Shown here piece after piece: positions 1-8,214 of a stretch of 64,000 nt of DNA (positions are counted from its first letter, which is position 1; every line of letters starts with the position of its first letter). This stretch comes from Sulfitobacter sp. 20_GPM-1509m. GTDB taxonomy: Bacteria; Pseudomonadota; Alphaproteobacteria; Rhodobacterales; Rhodobacteraceae. A model generated the notes under the pieces. That model saw nothing but the letters and a program-made list of their open reading frames with translations, had not been told where the DNA came from and did no database searches. The stretch covers positions 62,001-126,000 of the forward strand of contig NZ_JIBC01000006.1 of assembly GCF_000620505.1 (NCBI RefSeq), written 5' to 3'. The translations under genes were made by a program, and so were the position numbers.

Positions 1-158
1 AGAACCACCGTCGTGCTGACGGGTCGGTTATTATTCTCCATCTGGTTCAAATAGGGCAGGGACACGCCCAGCTTGGCCGCAAAGTCCTTTTGCGTCATGC
101 CGATGCGCGTGCGCACCTCGCGCAGCTTGGCACCGGCATAGAGTTTCTGTTGGGCCAT
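1..158 (-). CDS. pccR: PccR-like short-chain fatty acyl-CoA regulator, N-terminus only
   Basis: Only the first 52 codons are in the window; the gene runs off the left edge. The start is the ATG at 158-156. The visible part is an XRE-type helix-turn-helix: KLREVRTRIGMTQKDFAAKL followed by a recognition helix with SLPYLNQMENN. This is how the ScfR/PccR family begins; in Rhodobacter sphaeroides PccR controls propionyl-CoA carboxylase and methylmalonyl-CoA mutase. The C-terminal effector part is not visible, so the assignment rests on this HTH, on the pcc/mcm neighbours and on TTTGCAAA-like repeats directly upstream of its start and in front of pccB. Another XRE/ImmA-type regulator is the alternative. 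Confidence 0.78.
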   Translation of the reverse strand, partial: MAQQKLYAGAKLREVRTRIGMTQKDFAAKLGVSLPYLNQMENNNRPVSTTVV

Positions 159-167
159 GGACGTATA

Positions 168-207
168 CCTTTGCAACTTTGCACAAGGTTACGTTAGCTT
201 TGCAAAG
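168..207 (-). promoter_or_regulatory. TTTGCAAA-like repeat cluster upstream of pccR
   Basis: The 49-bp gap between the pccR start and the end of the transporter gene holds TTTGCAAC (170-177), TTTGCACA (178-185) and a perfect TTTGCAAA (199-206). PccR of R. sphaeroides is known to bind paired TTTGCAAA elements, so these look like autoregulatory operators. Binding is inferred. Confidence 0.6.
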
Positions 208-1437
208 TCAGTCCGGCAAGACCTGTGGTGCAAGCTGGCGTTCGCGCCAATAGACCGTGCAAATTGCCGCGAGGGCCAGAACCGAAGTGATGCACATCAT
301 GTAGAGCAGTGGGAAGGCACCCGACTCGGGCGTCAGAAGCGTGCCCACCAGCCCCGACAGCATCGCCCCGCCACCGATCTGGATCGCGCCGCCCAGACCG
401 GATGCCGTGCCTGCCAGATGCGGGCGCACCGACAGCATGCCCGCAGTGGCGTTGGGGATCGTCAGGCCGTTGCCCAGACCCACGAACATCATCATGCCAA
501 AGAACGACCACGGGCTGCCAAAGCCCATCAGGAACAGCGCCAGAGACCCCGCAACCCCGAATAGATTGGACAGGCACCCGTACAACACCAGCCGGTTCAC
601 GCCCAGCCGCGTGGCAAAAGCGCCGGTGATGGCGTTGCCCGCCATGTAACCGATGGCAGGTGCGCCAAAAACCAGCCCCAACATGGAGGGCGACATATGA
701 AACAGAACGGACCCGACAAAAGGCGCGCCGCCCAGATAGGCGAAAAACGATCCCGAGCAGCAGGCGGACGCAAGGGAGTAGCCCCAGAACCGCGGGCTGC
801 GCAGCAGTTCGGGATATTCGCGGAACTGCGCGCCCAGCGACTTGCCTGTGCTGGTGGCTGTCTCGCCCAGATCGGCCCAGACCACCCACAGGGTGATGCC
901 GCCGATGATGAAAAACGCCCAGAAGTTCGCGCGCCAGCCGAACAGCTCATCCAGCAGGCCGCCGATTGCGGGGCTGATCATCGGCACGACTGACATGAAC
1001 ATCGTGACGATGCCGATCATCGACGCGCTTTCGTTCTGGTCGTACATGTCGCGGATCACCGCACGGCTTAGCACCATCGCCACGGCGCTGACCGCCTGGC
1101 ACATGCGAAAGAACAGGAAAACATGGGCCGTCGGCGCAAAGATACAGCCCAGCGTCGCCAGCAGGAACAGCGACAGCCCACCCAGCAGCACAGGCCTGCG
1201 CCCGATGCTGTCCGAGATCGGTCCGATCATGATCTGCAGGATGGCGCTGACCCCCAGGAACAAGGCCACCGAAAGCTGCATCAACCTGTATTCGGTATGA
1301 AAATACTCGGTCATGTTCGGCAGCGAAGGCAGGAACATGTTCATGACCATCGCAGACATGCCCGCAAGCATAATCAAGGTCATCAGGTGGGGCGGGGTAG
1401 AGCGATTGAGAAAGCGCACAGATGGTATATGTTGCAT
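208..1437 (-). CDS. Bcr/CflA-family MFS drug efflux transporter
   Basis: A 409-residue membrane protein, the usual length for the Bcr/CflA branch of the major facilitator superfamily, with about twelve hydrophobic segments. The MFS loop motif is visible as GPISDSIGRRP after the second segment, and the N-terminus MNMFLPSLPNMTEYF is typical of the drug:H+ antiporter group. The start is taken at the ATG at 1437-1435, just before the first membrane segment; upstream in-frame codons run into the pccB promoter. It lies divergent to pccB and shares its upstream region with the TTTGCAAA cluster, so co-regulation with propionate metabolism is possible. The substrate cannot be told from sequence. Confidence 0.88.
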   Translation of the reverse strand: MQHIPSVRFLNRSTPPHLMTLIMLAGMSAMVMNMFLPSLPNMTEYFHTEYRLMQLSVALFLGVSAILQIMIGPISDSIGRRPVLLGGLSLFLLATLGCIFAPTAHVFLFFRMCQAVSAVAMVLSRAVIRDMYDQNESASMIGIVTMFMSVVPMISPAIGGLLDELFGWRANFWAFFIIGGITLWVVWADLGETATSTGKSLGAQFREYPELLRSPRFWGYSLASACCSGSFFAYLGGAPFVGSVLFHMSPSMLGLVFGAPAIGYMAGNAITGAFATRLGVNRLVLYGCLSNLFGVAGSLALFLMGFGSPWSFFGMMMFVGLGNGLTIPNATAGMLSVRPHLAGTASGLGGAIQIGGGAMLSGLVGTLLTPESGAFPLLYMMCITSVLALAAICTVYWRERQLAPQVLPD

Positions 1438-1497
1438 TGGTGGAAGGTAGATTGCGCCCCCACCGGTGTCCATTGCGTTTGGCGCATAGCAGCCATG

Positions 1498-1560
1498 CGT
1501 TTGCGTATATTTTGCATATTTGCAATTAGCAAAGTAATCCTCGCAAAGGATTTGCAAATA
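1498..1560 (+). promoter_or_regulatory. TTTGCAAA-like repeat cluster in the pccB promoter
   Basis: In an A/T-rich stretch upstream of pccB there are TTTGCATA (1511-1518), TTTGCAAT (1519-1526), a perfect TTTGCAAA (1551-1558), reverse-oriented GCAAA elements at 1529-1533 and 1543-1547, and TTTGCG at 1500-1505. They match the element recognised by PccR of R. sphaeroides. The cluster sits 70-130 bp before the pccB start and inside the leader of the divergent transporter. Confidence 0.62.
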
Positions 1561-1628
1561 TTCCACAAGATGCTTTTGTGCGCGTCTATGGCCTGATACC
1601 CTGTGCCAAATCGAAACAGGGGCCTGAC

Positions 1629-3161
1629 ATGAAAGACATTCTGACCGAACTGGAAGACCGTCGCGCACAGGCGCGGCTGGGCGGCGGGCAAGCCCGCATC
1701 GACGCACAGCACGGCCGTGGCAAGCTGACCGCCCGCGAGCGCATCGAATTGCTGCTGGACGAAGACAGCTTTGAAGAGTTCGACATGTTCGTGGCCCACC
1801 GCTGCACCGATTTTGGCATGGAAAAACAAAAGCCTGCGGGCGACGGTGTGATCACCGGCTGGGGCACGATCAACGGTCGCATGGTCTATGTGTTCAGTCA
1901 GGACTTTACCGTGTTCGGCGGCTCGCTGTCCGAAACCCACGCCCAGAAGATTTGCAAAATTCAGGACATGGCGATCCAGAACGGCGCGCCGGTCATCGGC
2001 ATCAACGACTCGGGCGGTGCGCGTATTCAAGAAGGCGTCGCGTCGCTGGCAGGCTACGCCGAAGTGTTCCAGCGCAACATCATGGCCTCGGGCGTGGTGC
2101 CGCAGATCAGTCTGATCATGGGGCCTTGCGCTGGTGGCGCTGTTTATTCCCCCGCGATGACCGACTTTATCTTCATGGTGCGCGACACGTCCTATATGTT
2201 CGTGACCGGCCCCGACGTGGTCAAGACCGTGACCAACGAACAGGTCACCGCCGAGGAACTGGGTGGCGCGTCCACCCATACCAAGAAATCCAGTGTCGCG
2301 GATGGCGCATTCGAGAACGACGTCGAGGCGCTGGCCGAAGTGCGTCGCCTTGTCGATTTCCTGCCCCTGAACAACCGCGAAAAGCCGCCCGTGCGCCCCT
2401 TCTTTGACGAGCCGGGCCGCGTCGAGGAGAGCCTCGATACGCTGATCCCCGAAAACGCCAACACGCCCTACGACATGAAGGAGCTGATCCACAAAGTCGC
2501 GGACGAGGGGGATTTCTTTGAAATTCAGGAAGATTTCGCCAAGAACATCATCACCGGCTTTATCCGTCTTGAAGGTCAGTCCGTGGGCGTGGTCGCCAAC
2601 CAGCCGATGGTGCTGGCGGGATGTCTGGACATCGACAGCAGCCGCAAGGCCGCGCGGTTCGTGCGGTTCTGCGATGCGTTCGAAATTCCGATCCTGACAC
2701 TGGTCGACGTGCCCGGCTTCCTGCCCGGTACCGGTCAGGAATACGGCGGCGTCATCAAACACGGCGCGAAACTGTTGTTCGCCTATGGCGAGGCGACCGT
2801 GCCCAAGGTCACCGTGATCACCCGCAAGGCCTATGGTGGTGCCTATGACGTGATGGCGTCCAAGCACCTGCGCGGCGATTTCAACTATGCCTGGCCGACT
2901 GCCGAGATTGCGGTGATGGGTGCCAAGGGTGCGACCGAGATCATCCACCGCGGCGATCTGGGCAATGCCGAGAAAATCGCGAAACACACCGCCGATTACG
3001 AGGAACGCTTTGCCAACCCCTTTGTCGCCGCCGAACGTGGGTTCATCGACGAGGTGATCATGCCCCATTCGACCCGTCGGCGGATCAGCAAGGCGTTCGC
3101 ATCGCTGCGCACGAAAAAGCTGACGAACCCGTGGAAGAAACACGACAACATTCCGCTGTGA
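1629..3161 (+). CDS. pccB: Propionyl-CoA carboxylase beta subunit (carboxyltransferase)
   Basis: A 510-residue carboxyltransferase that moves CO2 from biotin on PccA to propionyl-CoA, giving (S)-methylmalonyl-CoA. The N-terminal half shows [18 protein letters not shown] and the acyl-CoA-binding [13 protein letters not shown]; the C-terminal half shows [17 protein letters not shown] and [13 protein letters not shown], all hallmark PccB segments. The length fits the family (about 510). The ATG at 1629 gives the canonical [12 protein letters not shown] start; in-frame codons before it are not conserved-looking. It is preceded by the TTTGCAAA cluster, and pccA follows 2.2 kb downstream in the same direction. 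Confidence 0.97.
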   Translation: MKDILTELEDRRAQARLGGGQARIDAQHGRGKLTARERIELLLDEDSFEEFDMFVAHRCTDFGMEKQKPAGDGVITGWGTINGRMVYVFSQDFTVFGGSLSETHAQKICKIQDMAIQNGAPVIGINDSGGARIQEGVASLAGYAEVFQRNIMASGVVPQISLIMGPCAGGAVYSPAMTDFIFMVRDTSYMFVTGPDVVKTVTNEQVTAEELGGASTHTKKSSVADGAFENDVEALAEVRRLVDFLPLNNREKPPVRPFFDEPGRVEESLDTLIPENANTPYDMKELIHKVADEGDFFEIQEDFAKNIITGFIRLEGQSVGVVANQPMVLAGCLDIDSSRKAARFVRFCDAFEIPILTLVDVPGFLPGTGQEYGGVIKHGAKLLFAYGEATVPKVTVITRKAYGGAYDVMASKHLRGDFNYAWPTAEIAVMGAKGATEIIHRGDLGNAEKIAKHTADYEERFANPFVAAERGFIDEVIMPHSTRRRISKAFASLRTKKLTNPWKKHDNIPL

Positions 3162-3215
3162 TCGTCGGGGGAACGCAGATGAACCTGTTCGCGTTGGCTC
3201 CGAAAGGAGCAAGCC

Positions 3216-3479
3216 ATGACCAAGGACCACGGGCCGTCCATCAAGGACGACGAGACCTACGAGGCGCTGCGCGAGGACGGCGCGTCGAAGGAAAAGGCTG
3301 CGCGCATTGCCAATGCGCAGGCCAACAGCGACCAGCATCCGTCCGAAAAGGGGGGCAAACAGTCTCCCTACGAGGATTGGACCAAGGACGATCTGTACGC
3401 ACGTGCGCAAGAGCTGGAGATCGACGGGCGTTCGGATATGACCAAGGACGCGTTGATCAAGGCGCTGCGCCAGCACTGA
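3216..3479 (+). CDS. Small Rho-N/SAP-like protein (DUF7218-type)
   Basis: An 87-residue, highly charged soluble protein. The N-terminal half (MTKDHGPSIKDDETYEALRE) resembles the DUF7218 type; the C-terminal 35 residues (WTKDDLYARAQELEIDGRSD and on) form a LeXH-like helix-extended loop-helix seen in Rho termination factor N-domains, which bind nucleic acid. An excellent AAAGGAG ribosome site lies 7 bases before the ATG. It follows pccB by 54 bp, so it is probably co-transcribed. A nucleic-acid-binding role is inferred from the fold only. Confidence 0.8.
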   Translation: MTKDHGPSIKDDETYEALREDGASKEKAARIANAQANSDQHPSEKGGKQSPYEDWTKDDLYARAQELEIDGRSDMTKDALIKALRQH

Positions 3480-3492
3480 ACGGGCGGGCGGC

Positions 3493-3879
3493 ATGATGCG
3501 ACGTGCCGCCATATTGGCCGCGGTGGTGGCCGCCAGCCCCTTGTGGGCCTTCGATGTGCCGTCTGGGCAGAAGATCGAACTGCAAGAGGTGTTGATCGAC
3601 GACACCAGCGGCACGAACATCCTGCGTTTCCGGTTTCTGGCCCCTGCCATCGCGCGGGACGGCGGCACCATGACCTATGCGGACAGCGCCCCCGACATCG
3701 AGGATCTGTGCGCCAGGACCGCCGTTCCCTACATCGCCGAATATGCGCTGACGCCAGAGATCGTGGTGATCTCGCTGGCCGATCGCGCGGTCGAGTTCGG
3801 ACAGCCCGATCCCGACGCGACCCAGTTCTTCGACGCTTTCCGTATCGAGAATGACACCTGCATCTGGGAGGCTTTTTGA
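3493..3879 (+). CDS. Secreted protein, DUF6497-like
   Basis: A 128-residue protein with a Sec signal peptide (MMRRAAILAAVVAASPLWAF, cleavage near residue 19), hence periplasmic. The mature part has two cysteines (in EDLCARTAVPY and NDTCIWEAF) that could form a disulfide. The family resemblance to DUF6497 of Rhodobacterales is from memory of the pattern of such proteins; no function is known. It begins 13 bp after the preceding gene and ends in the motif TCIWEAF. Two adjacent ATG codons (3493, 3496) are possible starts. Confidence 0.75.
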   Translation: MMRRAAILAAVVAASPLWAFDVPSGQKIELQEVLIDDTSGTNILRFRFLAPAIARDGGTMTYADSAPDIEDLCARTAVPYIAEYALTPEIVVISLADRAVEFGQPDPDATQFFDAFRIENDTCIWEAF

Positions 3880-4093
3880 TGCCTGCACAACATCTTGCGG
3901 CGCACCCCTCATGTGAGCGGAAAATTGCGTCTTTGGAGTCACAGCGCGGCAGCTTGTCGCAGACTGCATATCTTTCACGTCTGGAATCTCATATGATTGC
4001 GCCAAGGAAACCCTTTGGGTCCCTTACCTCTATTGGGGCAGGGTCCGTGCATCCGTGCGGGCAACGCCTTGTGCAATTAAACAGGAGCTACAG

Positions 4094-4240
4094 ATGTCGA
4101 AGAACATCATACTTTTGGCAATGTTCGGCCTTACCGCCGTTGTTGCCGCCTGTGCGCGCGAGCAGCAGGCCGAAGAATTTGTCGTGGTCGATCCCGAGCC
4201 CATCTCGGTCGAGCCAGTCTACACCGGCAAATACAAGTAA
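4094..4240 (+). CDS. Mini-lipoprotein (48 aa)
   Basis: A 48-residue lipoprotein: MSKNIILLAMFGLTAVVAAC is a complete lipoprotein signal with lipobox VAAC, leaving a mature peptide of only about 29 residues rich in Glu, Val and Pro. The ATG at 4094 is preceded by ACAGGAGC, a good ribosome site. Similar tiny lipoproteins are common in Rhodobacterales; no function is known. It lies between pccB and pccA, about 215 bp after the DUF6497-like gene. Confidence 0.7.
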   Translation: MSKNIILLAMFGLTAVVAACAREQQAEEFVVVDPEPISVEPVYTGKYK

Positions 4241-4339
4241 TACCATTTCAGGGCAGGCCTTTGGGCCTGCTCTGGCCCCAACCTTGGCCCCAACCTCGGC
4301 TCCGGCCTTGGCCACGCAGATGTTGCATGGGGGTGTCCC

Positions 4340-4696
4340 ATGCTGAAACATCGCGGTTTCCCCGGTCGTCTGGCCAGCACCGATTTCCAGTTCACCCTGC
4401 GCCGTGCCAACCCAAAGGGGGCCACGCCGCTGATCCGCCGCGAGCGCAAGCGTGACCGCAAGCCTGCGGACCGTCGCGCCGACCTTGGCTTTATGAAAGC
4501 CCTGTGGGAGCAGTTCGGAAACGACCCGTTCGAACGTGGCAACCTGGACGCGGGGCGGTTGTCGTGGCTGTTCGGCCGCGAGGTGATCCCGGCGCTTGAT
4601 GAGTTCGACCCTGAATCCTACGAGGCGCTGCTGGTCATCGACGAAGCTGTCGCGCGGGCGTCTTTTCCTGAGGCCTTCGACGGGTCTTCGGCATGA
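4340..4696 (+). CDS. Conserved hypothetical protein
   Basis: A 118-residue soluble protein with no signal peptide or membrane segment and no recognised domain. The N-terminal half is very basic (RRERKRDRKPADRRADLGF), the C-terminal half acidic and probably helical (REVIPALDEFDPESYEALLV). The composition and coding strand agree with its neighbours, and it sits inside the pccB-pccA interval. No strong ribosome site is visible. I do not recognise the family. Confidence 0.55.
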   Translation: MLKHRGFPGRLASTDFQFTLRRANPKGATPLIRRERKRDRKPADRRADLGFMKALWEQFGNDPFERGNLDAGRLSWLFGREVIPALDEFDPESYEALLVIDEAVARASFPEAFDGSSA

Positions 4697-5015
4697 TTTT
4701 GCTTGTGAACAGCAACTTGCGGCAAGCATTGGCCGACGCGCAAACGCGGCGCTTGGCGACAGCGCATGCCCTGTGTCAGGTTCAACCTCAGGGTGCTGCA
4801 GCCCGTTCTTTTGCAGCACTTGAACACCATCTCCATACCCCTTCCCCTTACGGGCGGTCGTCTGAACAACGTCAGACGCCGCCCGCCTTTTCCGTGGATC
4901 GCCAAAAGTGGCGGAAACCGGCGCAAATCGGGGGCTCATGTCTTTTTACATTGCCGGAACCGATCAATCTGTCATGCGTTGTGTCGGCATATCAGGCAGT
5001 ACAAGGACAAAAATC
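4697..5015. other. Gap between hypothetical gene and lipoprotein gene
   Basis: A 319-bp stretch with no convincing gene. Open frames here (for example + strand 4693-5352) have no ribosome site, no recognisable protein pattern and overlap real genes. It holds a strong hairpin at 4852-4891 described separately. Confidence 0.5.
4852..4891 (+). terminator. Rho-independent terminator
   Basis: GGGCGG-t-CGTCTGA pairs with TCAGACG-CCGCCC across the loop ACAACG: 13 base pairs with one bulged T. It is followed by a short TTTT (4888-4891). It would end transcripts coming from pccB and its small followers, separating them from pccA. Confidence 0.65.
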
Positions 5016-5222
5016 ATGCCCCTTAAATCCATTATCATCGCAGGCATCGCTTGCGCAGGACTGGCCGCTTGCGGCGATACCCTCGGTGAACAGGCTCTGG
5101 TCGGCGGCGCTGTCGGCGCAGGTGCGGCTGCGGTCACATCGGGCAGCGTACTCACGGGTGCCGCTGTCGGCGTGGCGGGCAACGTCGCGTACTGTCAGGT
5201 TTACCCGCACAAATGTAACTGA
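5016..5222 (+). CDS. Small glycine-zipper lipoprotein
   Basis: A 68-residue lipoprotein. MPLKSIIIAGIACAGLAAC is a lipoprotein signal with lipobox LAAC; the mature part is a Gly/Ala-rich zipper (VGGAVGAGAAAVTSG and GAAVGVAGNVAYCQ) of the kind found in small membrane-associated lipoproteins. Two further cysteines occur in the last ten residues. The start at 5016 has AAGGA six to ten bases upstream. Function unknown; it is likely anchored in the outer membrane. Confidence 0.75.
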   Translation: MPLKSIIIAGIACAGLAACGDTLGEQALVGGAVGAGAAAVTSGSVLTGAAVGVAGNVAYCQVYPHKCN

Positions 5223-5300
5223 TCATCGCGCGCGGGCAGGGGCTTTCGGAGCTTCTGCGCGCGCACGTCTGATCCATTCTGATAATCAAACCAATGCTGC

Positions 5301-5330
5301 AACCGCCCTGCTTTCGCACGGCGGTTTTTT
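5301..5330 (+). terminator. Rho-independent terminator before pccA
   Basis: AACCGCC (5301-5307) pairs with GGCGGTT (5320-5326) and runs into TTTTTT (5325-5330). It lies 33 bp before the pccA start. It would end the lipoprotein transcript, so pccA either has its own promoter or is reached by read-through. Confidence 0.7.
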
Positions 5331-5362
5331 GCGTTCGGCACAATCAACTTAAGGGACCCGCA

Positions 5363-7411
5363 ATGTTCAAAAAGATCCTGATCGCCAACCGCGGAGAAAT
5401 CGCCTGTCGCGTCATCAAGACGGCGCGCAAGATGGGTATTCAGACGGTTGCCATCTATTCCGACGCCGACCGCAACGCGCTGCATGTGAAAATGGCGGAC
5501 GAGGCGGTGCACATCGGACCGCCCCCTGCGAACCAGTCCTATATCGTCATCGACAAGGTGATGGAGGCGATCAAATCCTCGGGCGCCGAGGCGGTCCACC
5601 CCGGTTACGGTTTCCTGTCCGAGAACTCCAAATTCGCCGAGGCGCTGGATGCCGCCGGTGTTGCCTTTGTCGGCCCTCCCGTGGGCGCGATCGAGAAGAT
5701 GGGCGACAAGATCACCTCGAAGAAAATCGCCCAAGAGGCCGGGGTCAGCACGGTTCCCGGCTACATGGGTCTGATCGACGACGCGGAACACGCGGTCAAG
5801 ATCGCCTCAGAGGTCGGCTATCCGGTGATGATCAAGGCCAGCGCGGGCGGCGGCGGCAAGGGGATGCGCATCGCCTGGAACGACGACGAGGCCCGCGAAG
5901 GCTTTCAATCGTCCAAGAACGAGGCGGCCAACAGCTTTGGCGACGACCGGATTTTCATCGAGAAATTCGTGACCCAACCGCGTCACATCGAAATTCAGGT
6001 GCTGTGCGACAGCCACGGCAACGGCATCTATCTGGGCGAACGCGAATGTTCGATCCAGCGCCGCAACCAGAAGGTTGTCGAAGAGGCACCCAGCCCGTTT
6101 CTGGACGAGAAAACCCGCCGCGCGATGGGCGAACAGGCCGTGGCATTGGCCCAAGCCGTGGATTACGCCAGTGCGGGCACTGTGGAATTCATCGTTGATG
6201 GCGACAAGAATTTCTATTTCCTCGAAATGAACACCCGCCTGCAGGTGGAACACCCCGTTACCGAGCTGATCACCGGTGTTGATCTGGTCGAACAGATGAT
6301 CCGCGTCGCCAATGGCGAGAAACTGACGATCACACAGGACGACGTGAAACTGAACGGGTGGGCCATCGAAAACCGGCTTTACGCCGAGGATCCCTATCGC
6401 GGCTTCCTGCCGTCGATTGGCCGTCTGACCCGCTACCGCCCCCCCGCCGAGGTGGCCGCAGGCCCGCTGCTGGACAATGACAAATGGCAGGGTGATGCGG
6501 ACGCCGGCCCCGTCGCCGTGCGCAATGACACAGGGGTTTTCGAGGGCGGCGAGATCAGCATGTATTACGATCCCATGATCGCCAAGCTGTGCACATGGGC
6601 ACCCACCCGCGCCGAGGCGATCGAGGCCATGCGCGTGGCGCTCGACAGTTTCGAGGTCGAAGGCATCGGGCACAACCTGCCGTTCCTGTCCGCCGTGATG
6701 GACCACCCGATCTTTATCAGGGGCGAGATGACAACCGCCTTTATCGCCGAGGAGTATCCCGAAGGCTTTGAAGGTGTGGAACTGCCCGAGGCGGATCTGA
6801 AACGTATCGCCGCCGCCACCGCCGCGATGAACCGTATCGGCGAGATCCGCCGCGCGCGCGTGTCGGGTCGCATGGACAACCACGAACGCAAGGTGGGCAC
6901 CGACTGGAACGTGGCCCTGCAAGGCGCGTCCTTTGACGTGACCATCAGCGCGGCGGACAGCACCGGGGCGACGGTCACTTTCGATGACGGGACCAGCCTG
7001 CGGGTTCAGGGCGACTGGACGCCCGGCGACCAGCTGGCCAAGATGACCGTGGACGATGCGCCGCTGGTGCTGAAGGTTGGCAAGATCAGCGGCGGCTTCC
7101 GCATCCGCACCCGTGGTGTGGACCTCAAGGTGCACGTGCGCACTCCGCGTCAGGCCGAACTGGCCCGTCTGATGCCCGAGAAAGTGCCCGCAGACACGTC
7201 AAAGCTGCTGCTGTGCCCGATGCCGGGTCTGGTGGTGAAACTGAACGTGGCCGAAGGCGATCAGGTGCAGGAAGGGCAAGCCCTGTGCACAATCGAGGCG
7301 ATGAAGATGGAAAACATCCTGCGCGCCGAAAAGGCGGGCACCGTGTCCAAGGTCAACGCCAGCGAGGGCGACAGCCTTGCGGTGGACGACGTCATCATGG
7401 AGTTCGAATAA
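5363..7411 (+). CDS. pccA: Propionyl-CoA carboxylase alpha subunit (biotin carboxylase + BCCP)
   Basis: A 682-residue protein that carboxylates its own biotin with ATP and bicarbonate and passes the carboxyl group to PccB. Order of domains: biotin carboxylase N-domain (KILIANRGEIACRVI at the start), ATP-grasp with IKASAGGGGKGMRIAW, C-domain, a PCC-specific linker, and a C-terminal biotinyl domain with the biotinylation motif EAMKM; the modified lysine is about residue 648. The length agrees with known PccA (about 680). The start at 5363 has AAGGGA upstream. Just after the stop, GGCCCGTG (7420-7427) pairs with CACGGGCC (7449-7456), a weak hairpin without a T run. Confidence 0.97.
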   Translation: MFKKILIANRGEIACRVIKTARKMGIQTVAIYSDADRNALHVKMADEAVHIGPPPANQSYIVIDKVMEAIKSSGAEAVHPGYGFLSENSKFAEALDAAGVAFVGPPVGAIEKMGDKITSKKIAQEAGVSTVPGYMGLIDDAEHAVKIASEVGYPVMIKASAGGGGKGMRIAWNDDEAREGFQSSKNEAANSFGDDRIFIEKFVTQPRHIEIQVLCDSHGNGIYLGERECSIQRRNQKVVEEAPSPFLDEKTRRAMGEQAVALAQAVDYASAGTVEFIVDGDKNFYFLEMNTRLQVEHPVTELITGVDLVEQMIRVANGEKLTITQDDVKLNGWAIENRLYAEDPYRGFLPSIGRLTRYRPPAEVAAGPLLDNDKWQGDADAGPVAVRNDTGVFEGGEISMYYDPMIAKLCTWAPTRAEAIEAMRVALDSFEVEGIGHNLPFLSAVMDHPIFIRGEMTTAFIAEEYPEGFEGVELPEADLKRIAAATAAMNRIGEIRRARVSGRMDNHERKVGTDWNVALQGASFDVTISAADSTGATVTFDDGTSLRVQGDWTPGDQLAKMTVDDAPLVLKVGKISGGFRIRTRGVDLKVHVRTPRQAELARLMPEKVPADTSKLLLCPMPGLVVKLNVAEGDQVQEGQALCTIEAMKMENILRAEKAGTVSKVNASEGDSLAVDDVIMEFE

Positions 7412-7473
7412 GCCGCCATGGCCCGTGTTGCGTCGCATAACGCCCGCGCACGGGCCTGTGTCCGGGGGCGATT

Positions 7474-7923
7474 TCAGCCTTCGGACTGGATTGCGCCGCG
7501 CAATTCCTGCTGGCGCAGCGGGGTTTTGTCCAGGCTGCGGGTGATCTCGCGCACATCCCAGGGAAACGGTTTGCGGATCAGCACATCGCCGTTTTTGTCC
7601 ATGAGCACCATCATGTATCCCCGTGGCCGCAGCTTCTTGCGCAGCGGCGACGCGGCGGCGGGATCGGTGTCCAGCAGCACGACCACGTCATATTCCAGCA
7701 GATCAGCCGCCCGCGCGCGCAACAGCGCGACCTGTTCCACATATCGCGGGTCGGCGGGGCTGTCGGCAAAGACCACGATGGGCCGGTTTGTCCAGATGAA
7801 TTGCGTCAGATCTTCCGCATCCGCCGTGGCGAACAACTCGTCTACCGGGGTCAGGGTGGTGTCATCGGCAAAGGCCGGAAATGCCCCCATAGCTATGAAA
7901 ACAAACGCGATAAGTCTTTTCAT
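7474..7923 (-). CDS. Secreted DUF4174 protein
   Basis: A 149-residue protein with a Sec signal peptide (MKRLIAFVFIAMGAFPAFA). The mature part carries the DUF4174 pattern: WTNRPIVVFADSPADPRYVEQ near its start and DVVVLLDTDPAAASPLRK in the middle, suggesting a thioredoxin-like alpha/beta fold without visible CxxC. The start at 7923 has AGGAGAG eight bases upstream; longer in-frame extensions lack this. It points against pccA and the mutase gene, which flank it. Periplasmic; function unknown. Confidence 0.8.
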   Translation of the reverse strand: MKRLIAFVFIAMGAFPAFADDTTLTPVDELFATADAEDLTQFIWTNRPIVVFADSPADPRYVEQVALLRARAADLLEYDVVVLLDTDPAAASPLRKKLRPRGYMMVLMDKNGDVLIRKPFPWDVREITRSLDKTPLRQQELRGAIQSEG

Positions 7924-8214
7924 GGTCTCTCCTGTCTTACCTAAGATAAGGGGTCGCGCGGCAATTTCGATGGTCAAAATGCGCGCAGGGGCGATTAAAC
8001 CCGCAGCAATGGGGGCAGGGGGCGTGGTACGGGCGCTCCGGACCGCCCGGTTTCACCCGATCCAAATCATTTCCGTCGGCGGATCAGACTGCTGGACGCC
8101 CTTTACCACCGATCATTCCGCCCGCCTGCGGGCTTGCAATACAGACACAGTATCCGGGACGCACAAGAGCGGGACATATCCTGCCGTGCGCCCCACAGAC
8201 ACAAGGACATACCC

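Noticed and set aside
1383-3671. Open frame of 762 codons on the minus strand over pccB
   Set aside because: It is the mirror of a GC-rich coding gene; the sequence is His/Arg/Asp-rich, has no family pattern and pccB is certain.
4693-5352. Plus-strand frame of 219 codons
   Set aside because: No ribosome site, crosses two hairpins and overlaps the lipoprotein gene in another frame.
7412-7470. Hairpin GGCCCGTG/CACGGGCC after pccA as terminator
   Set aside because: Loop of 21 bases and no T run; kept only as a remark.
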